Assembly: GCA_016719535.1 (NCBI GenBank)
Contig: JADJYX010000041.1
Location: 186,001-250,000 of the forward strand
From: Rubrivivax sp.
GTDB lineage: Bacteria; Pseudomonadota; Gammaproteobacteria; Burkholderiales; Burkholderiaceae_C
Reading direction: 5' to 3'
DNA length: 64,000 bases
Part shown: one piece after another, positions 16,762-25,340 of the stretch
Layout of the letters: each line of letters opens with the position of its first letter
How positions within the stretch are numbered: position 1 is the stretch's first letter
Made by a program: the position numbers and the translations under genes
The notes under the pieces: model-generated
Told to the model about the DNA's origin: nothing
Databases searched by the model: none
The model's input: only the letters and a program-made list of their open reading frames with translations

Positions 16762-17937
16762 ATGACTACGAAGAGCACTCTCCGGCAGCACCTCGCAAGA
16801 GGTGCGGTGATGCTGGGCGCCATGCTGGCCCCACCTTGGGCGCTGGCGAAGGTGAACGACCTGCCCGGCGGGCCGGGCGTCAACCAACTGGACCTGACCA
16901 TTGGCGTTACCGCCATGACCGCCCACCTCAAGGATCTGCATCACATCATGCTGATCCTGTGCCTGGTGATCTTCGCCGCCGTCTTCGGGGTGATGTTCTA
17001 TTCCATCCTGAAGCACCGCAAGTCGGTCGGGCACAAGTCGGCCAACTTCCATGAGAGCGTGAGTGTCGAGATCGCCTGGACGGTGATTCCCTTCATCATC
17101 GTCATCGGGATGGGGGCCCTGGCCACGCGCGCGGTGGTGGCACAGAAGGACACCTCCAATGCCGACATCACCATCAAGGCCACCGGCTACCAGTGGAAGT
17201 GGGGCTACGACTACCTCAACGGCGAAGGGCAGGGCATCAAATTCCTGTCGACGCTGGACGTCGCGCACCGCGAGATGTCCGACTCCGGCAAACCGCAGGG
17301 TGACAACTACCTGCTGAAGGTGGACAACCCGCTGGTGGTGCCGGTCGACCGGAAGATCCGCATCGTGACCACCGCCGACGACGTCATCCACGCCTGGATG
17401 GTGCCGGCCTTCGGCGTCAAGCAGGACGCCATTCCGGGCTTCGTGCGCGACACCTGGTTCCGTGCCGAGAAGACGGGCGACTTCTACGGCCAGTGCGCCG
17501 AGCTGTGCGGCAAGGAACATGCGTACATGCCGATCCACGTTAAGGTGCTGAGCCAGGCCGACTATGCCAAGTGGGTGGACGGTGAACAGAAGAAGATGGC
17601 GGCCGCCGCCGATGACCCCGCCAAGCAGTGGAAGCTCGAGGAACTGGTGGCGCGCGGCGAGAAGGTCTATGCCGCCAACTGCGCCGCCTGCCATCGTGCC
17701 GACGGCAAGGGCGCCGGCCCGATCAAGGCGCTGGACGCGTCGGCGATCGTGCTCGACGCCGACAAGGGCAAGCAGCTGGCGATCCTGCTCAACGGCGCCG
17801 CCAATGGGGCGATGCCGGCCTGGAAGCAGCTGTCCGACACCGAACTGGCGGCGGTCATGACCTACACCAAGAACAGCTGGAGCAACAAGACCGGGACGGT
17901 GGTCCAGCCGTCCGAAGTGGTTGCCGCCCGCAAATGA
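16762..17937 (+). CDS. coxB: Cytochrome c oxidase subunit II with fused cytochrome c domain
   Basis: Accepts electrons from cytochrome c through the CuA centre and passes them to subunit I. The 391-residue protein has a signal sequence, two membrane helices (about 60-85 and 100-122), and a periplasmic cupredoxin domain whose CuA ligands lie in CAELCGKEHAYM. A C-terminal class I cytochrome c domain with CAACH near residue 309 follows, a fusion well known in this order. I chose the ATG at 16762, preceded by GGAG; an ATG at 16735 overlapping the previous stop would add nine residues. It is followed 25 bp later by ctaD. Confidence 0.96.
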   Translation: MTTKSTLRQHLARGAVMLGAMLAPPWALAKVNDLPGGPGVNQLDLTIGVTAMTAHLKDLHHIMLILCLVIFAAVFGVMFYSILKHRKSVGHKSANFHESVSVEIAWTVIPFIIVIGMGALATRAVVAQKDTSNADITIKATGYQWKWGYDYLNGEGQGIKFLSTLDVAHREMSDSGKPQGDNYLLKVDNPLVVPVDRKIRIVTTADDVIHAWMVPAFGVKQDAIPGFVRDTWFRAEKTGDFYGQCAELCGKEHAYMPIHVKVLSQADYAKWVDGEQKKMAAAADDPAKQWKLEELVARGEKVYAANCAACHRADGKGAGPIKALDASAIVLDADKGKQLAILLNGAANGAMPAWKQLSDTELAAVMTYTKNSWSNKTGTVVQPSEVVAARK

Positions 17938-17962
17938 AGCCGTCGCACGACAAGGAACCGAC

Positions 17963-19582
17963 ATGAGCGCAGTCCTCGACCACCACGGCGACCACGCCCA
18001 CGACTATGCTCACGGCCACCCCCATGGCTGGCGGCGGTGGGTCTTCGCCACCAACCACAAGGACATCGGCACGCTGTACCTGCTGTTCAGCTTCGCGATG
18101 CTGATGGTGGGCGGCATCCTCGCGCTGGGCATCCGTGCCGAGCTGTTTCAGCCGGGCCTGCAGTTCGTCAACCCCGAGCTGTTCAACCAGTTCACCACCA
18201 TGCACGGCCTGATCATGGTGTTCGGCGCCATCATGCCGGCCTACGTGGGCTTTGCCAACTGGATGATCCCGCTGCAGATCGGTGCCGCGGACATGGCCTT
18301 CGCGCGCATGAACAACCTCAGCTTCTGGCTGATGATCCCGGCGGCGATCATGCTGGTGGCGTCGTTCTTCATGCCCGGCGGTGCGCCGGCCGCGGGCTGG
18401 ACGCTGTATGCGCCGCTGACGCTGCAGATGGGCCCGAGCATGGACATGGGCATCTTCGCGATGCACATCCTGGGCGCCAGTTCGATCATGGGTTCGATCA
18501 ACATCGTCGTCACCGTGCTGAACTTGCGCGCCCCGGGCATGACGCTGATGAAGATGCCGCTGTTCTGCTGGACCTGGCTCATCACCGCGTACCTGCTGAT
18601 CGCCGTCATTCCGGTGCTGGCCGGCGCCATCACGATGACGCTGACCGACCGCCACTTCGGCACCAGCTTCTTCAACCCCGCCGGCGGCGGCGACCCGGTG
18701 ATGTACCAGCACATCTTCTGGTTCTTCGGCCACCCCGAGGTCTACATCCTGATCCTGCCGGCCTTCGGCATCGTCAGCGCCATCATCCCGGCCTTTGCGC
18801 GCAAGCGCCTGTTCGGCTACACCTCGATGGTCTACGCCACGGCGTCGATCGCGATCCTGTCGTTCATCGTCTGGGCGCACCACATGTATACGACCGGCAT
18901 GCCGGTCACGGGACAGCTGTTCTTCATGTACGCGACGATGCTGATCGCGGTGCCCACCGGCGTGAAGGTCTTCAACTGGATCGCGACCATGTGGAAGGGC
19001 TCGATGACCTTCGAGACCCCGATGCTGTGGGCCGTGGGCTTCATCTTCGTCTTCACGATGGGCGGCTTCACCGGCCTCATCCTGTCGATGGCGCCGATCG
19101 ACCAGCAGCTGCACGATACCTATTACGTCGTCGCCCACTTCCACTACACGATGGTGGCAGGCTCGCTGTTCGGCCTCTTCGCCGGCACCTACTACTGGGG
19201 CCCGAAGTGGACCGGCGTGATGTACAACGAGACGCGCGGCAAGATCCACTTCTGGGGCTCGCTGATCTTCTTCAACGTCACCTTCTTCCCGCAGCATTTC
19301 CTCGGGCTGGCCGGCATGCCGCGCCGTTATGCCGACTACCCGCTGCAGTTTGCCGACTTCAACATGCTGTCGTCGATCGGTGCCTTCGGCTTCGGCCTGA
19401 TGCAGGTGTATTTCTTCCTCTTCGTCGTCGTGCCGATGATGCGCGGCCAGGGACAGCCGGCGGCGCAGAAGCCCTGGGAGGGCGCGGAGGGCCTGGAGTG
19501 GGAAGTGCCCTCGCCGGCGCCCTGGCACACCTTCGAGACGCCACCCAAGCTCGATGCCACCGCCACCAAGGTCATCGGCTGA
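17963..19582 (+). CDS. ctaD: Cytochrome c oxidase subunit I
   Basis: Catalytic heme a/heme a3-CuB subunit of the aa3-type oxidase. The 539-residue protein has about 12 membrane helices. The heme a ligand region TTMHGLIMVF, HPEVYILILPAFG with the CuB His and cross-linked Tyr, WAHHMYTTG with paired CuB histidines, and VVAHFHYTM with the heme a3 and heme a histidines are all present. A His-rich N-terminal tail (HHGDHAHDYAHGHPHG) precedes the first helix. An AAGGA element precedes the ATG at 17963. Confidence 0.97.
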   Translation: MSAVLDHHGDHAHDYAHGHPHGWRRWVFATNHKDIGTLYLLFSFAMLMVGGILALGIRAELFQPGLQFVNPELFNQFTTMHGLIMVFGAIMPAYVGFANWMIPLQIGAADMAFARMNNLSFWLMIPAAIMLVASFFMPGGAPAAGWTLYAPLTLQMGPSMDMGIFAMHILGASSIMGSINIVVTVLNLRAPGMTLMKMPLFCWTWLITAYLLIAVIPVLAGAITMTLTDRHFGTSFFNPAGGGDPVMYQHIFWFFGHPEVYILILPAFGIVSAIIPAFARKRLFGYTSMVYATASIAILSFIVWAHHMYTTGMPVTGQLFFMYATMLIAVPTGVKVFNWIATMWKGSMTFETPMLWAVGFIFVFTMGGFTGLILSMAPIDQQLHDTYYVVAHFHYTMVAGSLFGLFAGTYYWGPKWTGVMYNETRGKIHFWGSLIFFNVTFFPQHFLGLAGMPRRYADYPLQFADFNMLSSIGAFGFGLMQVYFFLFVVVPMMRGQGQPAAQKPWEGAEGLEWEVPSPAPWHTFETPPKLDATATKVIG

Positions 19583-19592
19583 GGCCAACGCG

Positions 19593-19715
19593 ATGACCGC
19601 CTCCGAACCCCGGCAGCGCAAGGCCAACCTGCGGCTGGCGCTGATCCTGCTCAGCGTCGCCGTGGTCTTCGCGCTGGGTTTCGTGGCCAAGATCTGGCTG
19701 CTGGGTCCGAACTGA
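19593..19715 (+). CDS. Small single-helix cytochrome oxidase assembly protein (40 aa)
   Basis: A 40-codon ORF lying between ctaD and cox11, with 10 and 8 bp spacers. The product starts MTASEPRQRKANLRLAL and has one membrane helix of about 20 residues (ILLSVAVVFALGFVAKIWLL). Its position, charge pattern and length match the cytochrome oxidase small assembly proteins annotated at this place in many Burkholderiales. Function is inferred from context only. It is short enough to be missed by most gene finders. Confidence 0.8.
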   Translation: MTASEPRQRKANLRLALILLSVAVVFALGFVAKIWLLGPN

Positions 19716-19723
19716 AGCGCGGC

Positions 19724-20350
19724 ATGAAGATCTCGGCATTTCTGCTGGCGGCAAACCGGCGCATGACGGCCAAGCTGCTGGTCGTGGTCGGGCTGATGTT
19801 CGGCTTCGGCTATGCGCTGGTGCCGATGTACCGCGCGATCTGCGACGCGCTGGGCATCAACGTGCTGTCGCTGGCCGAGCAGCGCGTGCAGAACTGGAGC
19901 GGCTCCAGGGTGCAGCCGAATACCCAGGTCGATCGCACGCGCACGATCACCGTCGAATTCGATGCCAATGCGCGCGGGCCCTGGGACTTCAAGCCCGCGG
20001 TGCGCTCGATGCAGGTGCACCCGGGCGAACTGACGACGGTGATGTACGAGTTCACCAACGTGCAGAACCGCACGATGGCGGCCCAGGCGATTCCCAGCTA
20101 CGCGCCGCGCCAGGCCTCGCCGCACTTCAACAAGCTCGAGTGCTTCTGCTTCAACGAATACACGCTCGCCCCGGGCGAGAAGCGCCAGTGGCCGGTGGCT
20201 TTCGTCATCGACCCCAAGCTGCCGCGCGACGTGACGACGATCACGCTGTCGTATACGTTCTTCGAAGTCGGCGGCAAGGTGCCGCCGGCACCGGCCGGGC
20301 AGTTGTCGAACAAGGCCGCCGCGGCGACGGCCGGGGGACGGGCAGGATGA
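19724..20350 (+). CDS. ctaG: Cytochrome c oxidase assembly protein Cox11/CtaG
   Basis: Periplasmic copper chaperone that inserts CuB into subunit I. The 208-residue protein has one N-terminal membrane helix (about 18-36) and an immunoglobulin-like periplasmic domain with the copper-binding pair in ECFCFNE near residue 145 and VDRTRTITVEFDA near 70. The C-terminal 25 residues (Pro/Ala-rich) are a disordered tail. Its stop overlaps the DUF2970 start (ATGA). Confidence 0.95.
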   Translation: MKISAFLLAANRRMTAKLLVVVGLMFGFGYALVPMYRAICDALGINVLSLAEQRVQNWSGSRVQPNTQVDRTRTITVEFDANARGPWDFKPAVRSMQVHPGELTTVMYEFTNVQNRTMAAQAIPSYAPRQASPHFNKLECFCFNEYTLAPGEKRQWPVAFVIDPKLPRDVTTITLSYTFFEVGGKVPPAPAGQLSNKAAAATAGGRAG

Positions 20351-20559
20351 GCGGCGACGGCAGAGCCGGCGTGCTGGAAACCATGCGTGCCGTCGCCTGG
20401 TCCTTCTTCGGCGTGCGCCGGCGCGCCGACCATGAGCGCGACCTGCAGCGGCTGAACCCGGTGCACGTCATCATCGCCGGCGTCGTCGGCGCCGCCATCT
20501 TCGTGGGCCTGCTGGTGGCGCTGATCCGCTGGGTCGTCAGCAGCGGCGTGGCCGCCTGA
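20347..20559 (+). CDS. DUF2970 small membrane protein
   Basis: A 70-residue protein with a short amphipathic N-terminal region (ETMRAVAWSFFGVRR) and one membrane helix near the C-terminus (about 43-63). DUF2970 proteins occur in this slot between cox11 and coxC in Betaproteobacteria; the role is unknown, but probably oxidase assembly or stability. The ATG overlaps the cox11 stop by four bases, showing cotranscription. Confidence 0.85.
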   Translation: MSGDGRAGVLETMRAVAWSFFGVRRRADHERDLQRLNPVHVIIAGVVGAAIFVGLLVALIRWVVSSGVAA

Positions 20560-20609
20560 GCGCCAGATAACACCCAACAGACCGAGTCGATTCGAGGAGA
20601 ACCCAACCG

Positions 20610-21494
20610 ATGTCAGCCGTGACACCTGCGGGCAGCACGCCCTATTACTTCATCCCGTCGCCGTCGCGGCATCCGGTGCTGGTGTCGGCGGGCATGCTGC
20701 TGGTCATCTTCGGCGCCGGCAACTGGGTCAACGGCGCCGGCTGGGGCGCCTGGCTGCTGCTGGCCGGCGTGGTGGTCTGGCTGACGGTGCTGTTCCAGTG
20801 GTTCTCGCAGGCCATCCACGAGAGCGAGAGCGGCCTCTACTCCGACCGCATCGACCTCTCGTTCCGCTGGAGCATGAGCTGGTTCATCTTCTCGGAGGTG
20901 ATGTTCTTCGCCGCCTTCTTCGGCGCGCTGTACTGGGCCCGCGTGCACGCGGTGCCGATGCTCGGCAACCTCGACCATCAGGTGCTGTGGCCCGACTTCA
21001 AGGCCATCTGGCCGAGCGCCGGGGGTGGTGTCACTGCCTCGCCCGCCGGTACCGTCGAGCCCTTCGCCACCATGGGCCCGTTCTGGCTGCCCACCATCAA
21101 TACGGCCCTGCTGCTGACCTCGGGCGTGACGCTGACCATTGCCCACCATGCGCTCATCGCCAACCAGCGCGGCAAGACGATCTTCTGGATGTGGGTGACG
21201 GTCGCCCTGGGCGCGACCTTCCTCGTCGTGCAGGGCTACGAATACATGCATGCCTACCGCGACCTGAACCTCAAGCTCAGCTCCGGCATCTTCGGCTCGA
21301 CCTTCTTCATGCTGACCGGCTTCCACGGCTTCCACGTGTTCGTCGGCATGCTGATGCTGTTGTTCATCACGCTGCGCCTGATGAAAGGCCACTTCACCCC
21401 GAAGCGCCACTTCGGTTTCGAGGGCGCGGCCTGGTACTGGCATTTTGTCGACGTGGTCTGGCTGGGCCTGTATTTCCTGGTCTACTGGCTCTGA
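20610..21494 (+). CDS. ctaE: Cytochrome c oxidase subunit III
   Basis: Seven-helix structural subunit of the aa3 oxidase. The 294-residue protein begins MSAVTPAGSTPYYFIPSPSRHP and contains SEVMFFAAFFGALYWAR, the QGYEYMHAY block and the terminal FHGFHVFVGMLML and WYWHFVDVVWLGLYFLVYW helices. A GAGGAGA Shine-Dalgarno stands about 10 bases ahead of the ATG at 20610. A hairpin with a T-rich tail follows the gene at 21518-21545. Confidence 0.97.
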   Translation: MSAVTPAGSTPYYFIPSPSRHPVLVSAGMLLVIFGAGNWVNGAGWGAWLLLAGVVVWLTVLFQWFSQAIHESESGLYSDRIDLSFRWSMSWFIFSEVMFFAAFFGALYWARVHAVPMLGNLDHQVLWPDFKAIWPSAGGGVTASPAGTVEPFATMGPFWLPTINTALLLTSGVTLTIAHHALIANQRGKTIFWMWVTVALGATFLVVQGYEYMHAYRDLNLKLSSGIFGSTFFMLTGFHGFHVFVGMLMLLFITLRLMKGHFTPKRHFGFEGAAWYWHFVDVVWLGLYFLVYWL

Positions 21495-21517
21495 ACACCT
21501 TCGCACCCGAACGCCCG

Positions 21518-21545
21518 ACGCCGCCGCCGTGCGGCGTTTGTCGTT
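21518..21545 (+). terminator. Rho-independent terminator after coxC
   Basis: Seven-base arms ACGCCGC (21518-21524) and GCGGCGT (21531-21537) around a 6-base loop, followed by TTGTCGTTT. It lies in the 51-bp gap between coxC and the convergent DUF2909 gene, so it may separate the core oxidase operon from the assembly genes. Confidence 0.6.
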
Positions 21546-21767
21546 TCAGCCGCCGGTGGGCAGACCGCCCGGTTTGATCCAGCCCAGGCTCCAGCTCAGC
21601 AGCACGAACAGAAACAAGGCCACCGACAGTGCCACGCGCACGGCCAGCGCGCGCGCCATGTGTCGGTCGGAGGCCCCACCTTCCTGGCGCCGGCGCAGCA
21701 TGAAGATGCCGGCACTGGCCAGCGCCACGAGCACGAGCACGAGCATCAGCACCATCACGATCTTCAT
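21546..21767 (-). CDS. DUF2909 twin-transmembrane protein
   Basis: A 73-residue protein with two membrane helices (about 2-24 and 44-66) joined by a short basic loop (LRRRQEGG). The start ATG at 21767 (MKIVMVLMLV) was preferred over a longer in-frame start. Genes of this type lie antisense between coxC and SURF1 in many Burkholderiales. Function is unknown; position suggests oxidase biogenesis. It faces away from SURF1, and 51 bp separate their starts. Confidence 0.78.
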   Translation of the reverse strand: MKIVMVLMLVLVLVALASAGIFMLRRRQEGGASDRHMARALAVRVALSVALFLFVLLSWSLGWIKPGGLPTGG

Positions 21768-21818
21768 GCAAAGAGGGTACTGCATTCAGCGCCGCCGACC
21801 GGTGCACCCGGGCATGCC

Positions 21819-22541
21819 ATGAATGCGCGCGCCTGGATCGTCCTGCTGGCGGCGGTCGCCACGTGCGCCCTTACGGCGCGGCTGGGCTTGTGGCAGCTCG
21901 ACCGCGCGGCGCAGAAAACCACGCTGCAGGCGGTGCGCGATGCCCAACGGCTGCTGCCGCCGCTGGCGACGGCGGAACTGGCCGACGCGCCCGACGCCGC
22001 CGCCCGGCAGTGGTACCGCCAGGCGGTGGTCGAGGGCATCTGGATCGACGCCGAGAGTGTCTACCTGGAAAATCGCACGATGAAGGGCCGTTCCGGCTTC
22101 TTCGTCGTCACGCCGTTGCTGCTGACCGGCGGGCGTGCGGTGCTGGTGCAGCGCGGCTGGCTGCCGCGCGACCCGCGCGACCGCAGTGCCATCGCCCCCC
22201 ACCGCACCGAGGCCGGCCTGGTGCGCGTGGCGGGCCGCATCGCCCCCACGCCGTCGAGGCTGTACGAGCTGGGCGCCGCTGCGTCGGGGGCGATCCGGCA
22301 GAATCTCGATCTGTTCGACTATGCGCGTGAAATCCGCCGCCCCCTGCTGCCGCTGGTGATCGTCCAGGACGATGCCGGTGCCGCCTCCGCCGACGGGCTG
22401 CTCCGCCAGTGGCCGGAGCCGGCATCCGATGTGCACAAGCACTACGGCTACGCCTTCCAGTGGTTCGGCCTCAGCGCCCTGGTCATCGTCCTCTATGTCT
22501 GGTTTCAAATCATCCGCCCCCGACGCCGCGCCCGGCGCTGA
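21819..22541 (+). CDS. SURF1 family cytochrome oxidase biogenesis protein
   Basis: A 240-residue inner-membrane protein with helices at both ends (about 4-22 and 212-232) and a periplasmic domain between, the standard SURF1 topology. Family motifs are LGLWQLDRAAQK near 22, VLVQRGWLPRDPRDR near 107 and HKHYGYAFQWFGLSALV near 208. SURF1 helps heme A insertion into subunit I. The ATG at 21819 was chosen; an ATG five bases upstream is closed after two codons. The 3' end overlaps the next gene by 47 bp. Confidence 0.93.
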   Translation: MNARAWIVLLAAVATCALTARLGLWQLDRAAQKTTLQAVRDAQRLLPPLATAELADAPDAAARQWYRQAVVEGIWIDAESVYLENRTMKGRSGFFVVTPLLLTGGRAVLVQRGWLPRDPRDRSAIAPHRTEAGLVRVAGRIAPTPSRLYELGAAASGAIRQNLDLFDYAREIRRPLLPLVIVQDDAGAASADGLLRQWPEPASDVHKHYGYAFQWFGLSALVIVLYVWFQIIRPRRRARR

Positions 22542-23196
22542 CCCGCTGGGTTTGACGGTCTACGAGCTCGCCGAGACGCAACCTGCGGCGCAGCAGCGCC
22601 GCACCCGCGCCGGCCGCATCAAGATGCTGGCGATGCTGCTGATCTGCGCGGCACCGGTGATCGCGTCCTACCTCACCTATTTCGTCATCCGGCCCGACGG
22701 CCGCACGAACTACGGTGCGCTCATCCAGCCCACGCGCAGCCTGCCCGAATTGACACTGCCGGCGCTCGACGGCGCGCCAGTGGCGCTTCGCTCACTGCGG
22801 GGCCAGTGGCTGCTGGTGGTGGTGGGCCCGGCGGCCTGCGATGCCGGCTGCGAGCGGCGCCTGTATGCGCAACGCCAGCTGCGCGAGATGCTCGGCCGCG
22901 AGCGCGACCGGCTCGACAAGCTCTGGCTCGTCACCGACGACACAGCGCCGAAGCCGGCGCTGCGCGACGCGGTGCTGGCCGAGCCGCCGGTCACGGTGCT
23001 GCGCATGCCGCGCACCGAACTGGCCCGGTGGCTCGCCCCCGAGCCGGGTCGGCTGCTCGAAGAGCACCTCTACCTGATCGATCCGATGGGCGAATGGATG
23101 ATGCGCTTTCCGGTCGAATTCGACCCCACCCGGGTCAAGCGCGACATCGACCGCCTGCTGCGCGCCTCGTCCTCCTGGGATCGCGCCGGCCGCTGA
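22495..23196 (+). CDS. Sco-like membrane-anchored thioredoxin-fold protein
   Basis: A 233-residue protein with one membrane helix (about 43-62) and a periplasmic thioredoxin-like domain. The domain has C-D-A-G-C, matching the CxxxC copper/redox motif of Sco proteins, followed by a strand set ending VTDDTAPKP. The downstream Sco histidine is not obvious, so copper binding may be altered. It starts inside SURF1 (47-bp overlap) and precedes cox15, a slot filled by the same kind of protein in Burkholderiales. A canonical SCO protein is encoded 3 kb downstream, so this is a second, divergent member. Confidence 0.78.
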   Translation: MSGFKSSAPDAAPGADPLGLTVYELAETQPAAQQRRTRAGRIKMLAMLLICAAPVIASYLTYFVIRPDGRTNYGALIQPTRSLPELTLPALDGAPVALRSLRGQWLLVVVGPAACDAGCERRLYAQRQLREMLGRERDRLDKLWLVTDDTAPKPALRDAVLAEPPVTVLRMPRTELARWLAPEPGRLLEEHLYLIDPMGEWMMRFPVEFDPTRVKRDIDRLLRASSSWDRAGR

Positions 23197-23203
23197 AATG
23201 AAA

Positions 23204-23279
23204 CGACCCCCACGCTCACTTCGCTCGCTGCCCCCCGAGGGCGCGCGTCAGTGGCTTCGGGCGGCCGGGCGCCACTGAC
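23204..23279. repeat. REP-like intergenic element with stem-loop
   Basis: The C-rich stretch at 23204-23241 (a CGACCCCCACGCTC core and CGCTCGCTGCCCCCCGAGG) resembles a short element I recognise as dispersed in intergenic regions of Burkholderiales genomes. It is followed by perfect 9-bp inverted arms GTCAGTGGC (23247-23255) and GCCACTGAC (23271-23279). The right arm ends one base before the cox15 ATG, so a folded hairpin would occlude that start. Only one copy lies in this window, so dispersal is recalled, not shown. Confidence 0.5.
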
Positions 23280-24410
23280 ATGGGCCCGCTGGTCGACTTC
23301 AGCCCGACGCTGCGCCTGCTGCTGCTGGCCGCGGTGGGTGCCTTGCTGCCGCTGGCCTGGGTGTGGCTGCGGCGGCGACGCGGCCATGCGCAGACGCGGC
23401 TGGCGCTGCTCACCGGCGTGACGCTGTTCCTGACCTTCGACCTCATCGTCTTCGGGTCCTTCACGCGACTGACCGATTCCGGACTCGGTTGCCCCGACTG
23501 GCCCGGCTGCTACGGCCACGCCAGCCCCCTCGGTGCCGAAACGCCGATCGCCCAGGCCGAGGCGGCGCTGCCCAGCGGCCCGGTGACCGAGAGCAAGGCC
23601 TGGATCGAGATGATCCACCGCTACCTGGCGATGGTGGTGGGCGCGCTGTGCCTGGTGATGACGGCCGCCAGCTGGGTCGATCGTCGCAACCTGCCGCACT
23701 CGCCCTGGTGGCCGACGTTCACGCTGCTGTGGGTGATCGTGCAGGGCCTGTTCGGCAAATTCACCGTCACGCTCCAGCTCTATCCGGCCATCGTCACCCT
23801 GCACCTGCTGGGCGGGCTGTTCCTGCTGGCGCTGCTGGCGGTGCAGCGTGAATCCTTCCTGGCGCGGCCGCTGGCGCTGCCGGCCCCTTTGCGGCGCGGC
23901 GCCATCGCGGTGCTCGCGCTGCTGGCGCTGCAGATCGCGCTGGGCGGCTGGGTCAGCACCAACTATGCGGTGCTCGCTTGCAGTGGCTTCCCGCAGTGCA
24001 ACGGGCAGTGGTGGCCGGATGCCGACTTTGCCAACGGCTTTGCGCTGCTGCGCGACCTCGGGCACACGGCTTCGGGCGAACTGCTGCCGTTCCAGGCCCT
24101 GGTCGCCATCCACTTCGTGCACCGGCTGTTTGCAGTGGTCGTGGTGGTGGCCGCGGTCATGCTCGCCGTCGGCCTGCTGCAGCGGCCGCACGCGGGGCTG
24201 CAGCGTTGGGGCCACGGGCTGCTCGCGCTGCTGACGGCGCAGTTCGCCACCGGGCTGTCGAATGTCGTGCTGCAATGGCCCATCGTTGCAGCGCTGCTGC
24301 ACAGCGCCGGCGCGGCCGCGCTGGTGCTGCTGCTGACCCTGCTGCTGGCGCGCTCGGCAGTGGCGCCCGCGCCCGTGCGGCAGGCCAGGCCCGTGGCGGG
24401 CCTTGCCTAG
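23280..24410 (+). CDS. ctaA: Heme A synthase (Cox15/CtaA)
   Basis: Oxidises the heme O methyl group to give heme A. The 376-residue protein has about eight membrane helices. Conserved histidines lie in EMIHRYLAM near 112, VTLHLLGG near 175, FVHRLF near 284 and LLHSAGAA near 340, and LTDSGLGCPDWPGCYG near 70 is the family signature. A second cysteine pair (ACSGFPQC) lies in the other half. No clear Shine-Dalgarno is seen; a hairpin directly precedes the ATG. Confidence 0.95.
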   Translation: MGPLVDFSPTLRLLLLAAVGALLPLAWVWLRRRRGHAQTRLALLTGVTLFLTFDLIVFGSFTRLTDSGLGCPDWPGCYGHASPLGAETPIAQAEAALPSGPVTESKAWIEMIHRYLAMVVGALCLVMTAASWVDRRNLPHSPWWPTFTLLWVIVQGLFGKFTVTLQLYPAIVTLHLLGGLFLLALLAVQRESFLARPLALPAPLRRGAIAVLALLALQIALGGWVSTNYAVLACSGFPQCNGQWWPDADFANGFALLRDLGHTASGELLPFQALVAIHFVHRLFAVVVVVAAVMLAVGLLQRPHAGLQRWGHGLLALLTAQFATGLSNVVLQWPIVAALLHSAGAAALVLLLTLLLARSAVAPAPVRQARPVAGLA

Positions 24411-24422
24411 AATCCCGACCCC

Positions 24423-25340
24423 ATGGCATCCACCGTCGCGGCCCCCGTCAGCGCAGCCACACGCTGGGCCCAGTACTACGCGCTGACCAAGCCGCGCGTG
24501 GTGCAGCTCATCGTCTTCTGCGCCGCCATCGGCATGTTGCTGGCCGAGCCTGGCCTGCCCGACCTGGCGCGTGCCGTCCCGGCGGCGGTCGGCATCTGGC
24601 TGGTGGCCGCGGCCGCCGCAGCCTTCAACTGCCTGGTCGAGCAGCACATCGACGCGCGCATGCAGCGCACCGCGTGGCGGCCCACCGCCAAGGGCCAGCT
24701 CACCGATGGGCAGGCGCTGCTGTTCTCGGCCGTGCTGTGCGCGGCCGGCAGCGCCGTGCTGTGGCTGTGGGTCAATGCGCTGACGATGTGGCTGACCTTC
24801 GCCACCTTCGTCGGCTATGCGGTGATCTATACGGTGGTGCTCAAGCCGCTGACGCCGCAGAACATCGTCATCGGCGGCGCCTCGGGCGCCATGCCGCCGG
24901 TGCTGGGGTGGGCCGCGATGACGGGCGAGGTCGGCCCCGAGTCGCTGATGCTGTGCCTGATCATCTTCCTGTGGACACCGCCGCACTTCTGGGCGCTGGC
25001 GCTGTACCGCGCCGAGGACTACCGCAAGGCCGGTCTGCCGATGCTGCCCATCACCCATGGCCCGGAGTTCACGCGGCTGCAGGTGCTGCTGTATACGGTC
25101 GTGCTGTTCGCAGCCACGCTGCTGCCTTTCGTCTACCGCATGAGCGGCTGGATCTACCTGGCGGCGGCCACGCTGCTGGGCCTGCGCTTCATCCAGTACG
25201 CCTTCATGCTCTGGCGCAAGTACAGCGACGGACTGGCGCGGCAGACTTTCCGCTTTTCGATCTGGCACCTGTCGCTGTTGTTCGCGGCGCTGCTGCTCGA
25301 CCACTACCTCGAACCATGGCTGCACCGACTCGTCGCCTGA
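24423..25340 (+). CDS. ctaB: Protoheme IX farnesyltransferase (heme O synthase)
   Basis: UbiA-family prenyltransferase that adds farnesyl to heme B to make heme O, the substrate for CtaA. The 305-residue protein has about nine membrane helices. The first Asp-rich region is NCLVEQHIDARMQRT near 78, and the second reads YRAEDYRKAGLPML near 200. It starts 12 bp after ctaA and overlaps the sco1 gene by 25 bp. Confidence 0.95.
   Translation: MASTVAAPVSAATRWAQYYALTKPRVVQLIVFCAAIGMLLAEPGLPDLARAVPAAVGIWLVAAAAAAFNCLVEQHIDARMQRTAWRPTAKGQLTDGQALLFSAVLCAAGSAVLWLWVNALTMWLTFATFVGYAVIYTVVLKPLTPQNIVIGGASGAMPPVLGWAAMTGEVGPESLMLCLIIFLWTPPHFWALALYRAEDYRKAGLPMLPITHGPEFTRLQVLLYTVVLFAATLLPFVYRMSGWIYLAAATLLGLRFIQYAFMLWRKYSDGLARQTFRFSIWHLSLLFAALLLDHYLEPWLHRLVA

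Noticed and set aside
16762..17937. coxB-cytochrome c fusion as a novelty
   Set aside because: Subunit II with a fused class I cytochrome c domain is well known in Betaproteobacteria.
17855..20125. Very long open frame on the minus strand (756 codons) opposite ctaD and cox11
   Set aside because: It is antisense to strongly conserved oxidase genes, is His/Glu/Arg-rich low-complexity sequence and has no domain. High GC with codon bias leaves such mirror frames open.
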